From NCBI GenBank assembly GCA_030824255.1, contig JAVBYB010000502.1, positions 1 through 6,633 of the forward strand: a stretch of 6,633 nucleotides of DNA, read 5' to 3'. Position numbers and translations under genes: made by a program. Below are positions 6,090-6,633 of the stretch, piece after piece; positions within the stretch are counted from its first letter, which is position 1; every line of letters begins with the position of its first letter. Under the pieces are notes generated by a model. That model worked only from the letters and a program-made list of their open reading frames with translations, was not told where the DNA came from and did not search any database. Source of the DNA: a bacterium (lineage in GTDB: Bacteria; Pseudomonadota; Alphaproteobacteria; Caulobacterales; Hyphomonadaceae).

Positions 6090-6633
6090 ATGCCCCTGAC
6101 CTCTCAGGATCACCAGCAATCTGAAGTAGAGAAAGACCCCGGCTCGACAAGCGTGCCGACGTCGCAGGTGTTGCTGCAAGCGGTGCGCGGCGACAGCGAG
6201 AAGGTGTCAGTGCGCGGGATCATCGATGCGCTGGACGCCCGCTCTTTCGGATTGGCGGTCCTCCTGTTCGCGCTGCCCTCAGTCGTGCCCATGCCGCCGG
6301 GCGTGCCGACCGTGGTGGGCATCATCCTCCTGATCGTGGCGGTCCAGATGGTGATCGGCCAGAAGGAGTTGTGGCTGCCAGGCATACTGTCCAGACGAGA
6401 GTTCGATCGGAAGTCCCTGGTCAGCGCGTTCGAAGGGCTGGCGCCAAAACTGGCCATCCTTGAGAAGGTCATGAAGCCGCGCCTCCTGTTCATGACGGGC
6501 CGGGTGGGCTCCGTTCTGATCGGGGTCGTTGTGCTGGTCATGGCGATCGTGCTGATCCTGCCCTTGCCGCCGGGAGGGAATTTTCCGCCCGCGCTGGCGT
6601 GCGCCGTCTTGGGCCTGGGACTGGCGCAGCGGG
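6090..6633 (+). CDS. ExoD-family membrane protein, N-terminal part (cut by window edge)
   Basis: An open frame of 181 codons that runs off the right edge. It matches the ExoD family, named after a Sinorhizobium exopolysaccharide and alkali-tolerance gene. The biochemical role of the family is not known. A hydrophilic head (1-40) is followed by VRGIIDALDARSFGLAVLLFALPSVVPMPPGVPTVVG (41-77), a hydrophobic segment with the family's Pro-Gly-rich turn, a further membrane stretch (78-90), a cytoplasmic-looking charged loop (91-137), and another membrane segment ending in ILPLPPGGNFPP (156-167), which echoes the first turn. The start is the ATG at 6090. Its AGGAG (6083-6087) overlaps the cysS stop and leaves only 2 bases of spacing, so translation may rely on coupling to cysS or begin at a later GTG. 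The C-terminal segments lie outside the window. Confidence 0.85.
   Translation, partial: MPLTSQDHQQSEVEKDPGSTSVPTSQVLLQAVRGDSEKVSVRGIIDALDARSFGLAVLLFALPSVVPMPPGVPTVVGIILLIVAVQMVIGQKELWLPGILSRREFDRKSLVSAFEGLAPKLAILEKVMKPRLLFMTGRVGSVLIGVVVLVMAIVLILPLPPGGNFPPALACAVLGLGLAQR

Noticed and set aside
5266..6150. Long minus-strand open frame (about 294 codons) opposite cysS
   Set aside because: It is a mirror of the confidently identified cysS. The composition is Arg/Leu/Ala-rich with no recognisable motif, as expected for antisense frames in GC-rich DNA.

Overview
The window is an ordinary-looking stretch of chromosome from a GC-rich Gram-negative bacterium, most likely an alphaproteobacterium (a Hyphomonas/Caulobacterales-like organism is a guess). 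Supporting signs are the strong GC bias at third codon positions, GGAG/AGGA-type ribosome binding sites, lipobox lipoproteins, and the presence of HisI, FolE, CysS and an ExoD-family protein. There are no rRNA or tRNA genes, CRISPR arrays, insertion sequences, phage genes or long repeats. Coding density is high and the longest gene-free stretch is about 200 bases.

Layout. Bases 1-314 (minus) hold the N-terminal third of a zinc-dependent alcohol dehydrogenase that runs off the left edge. Bases 389-529 (minus) hold a tiny predicted secreted protein of 46 residues. Bases 655-2808 (minus) hold a compact three-gene run, transcribed right to left. It consists of an uncharacterised lipoprotein, hisI (phosphoribosyl-AMP cyclohydrolase), and a beta-lactamase-fold serine-hydrolase lipoprotein whose ribosome binding site is written in the last codons of hisI. 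A 133-base divergent spacer follows, then a DUF2785-type lipoprotein on the plus strand (2942-3883). It converges within 14 bases on folE (GTP cyclohydrolase I, minus, 3898-4512). A 201-base divergent spacer separates folE from cysS (cysteinyl-tRNA synthetase, plus, 4714-6084), which is followed at once by an ExoD-family membrane protein cut by the right edge.

How the genes relate. HisI and FolE are both zinc-dependent cyclohydrolases acting on purine nucleotides, and they feed histidine and tetrahydrofolate synthesis. From memory they are neighbours in many alphaproteobacteria. Here two divergently transcribed lipoprotein genes lie between them. CysS is a housekeeping aminoacyl-tRNA synthetase. 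Three predicted lipoproteins lie within about 3.2 kb, around hisI, and none has a function that can be assigned firmly.

I found no convincing new multi-gene system. The items most worth a second look are the two lipoproteins placed between folE and hisI, the non-standard active-site motifs of the serine-hydrolase lipoprotein, the secreted mini-protein, and the hisI-lipoprotein translational coupling.
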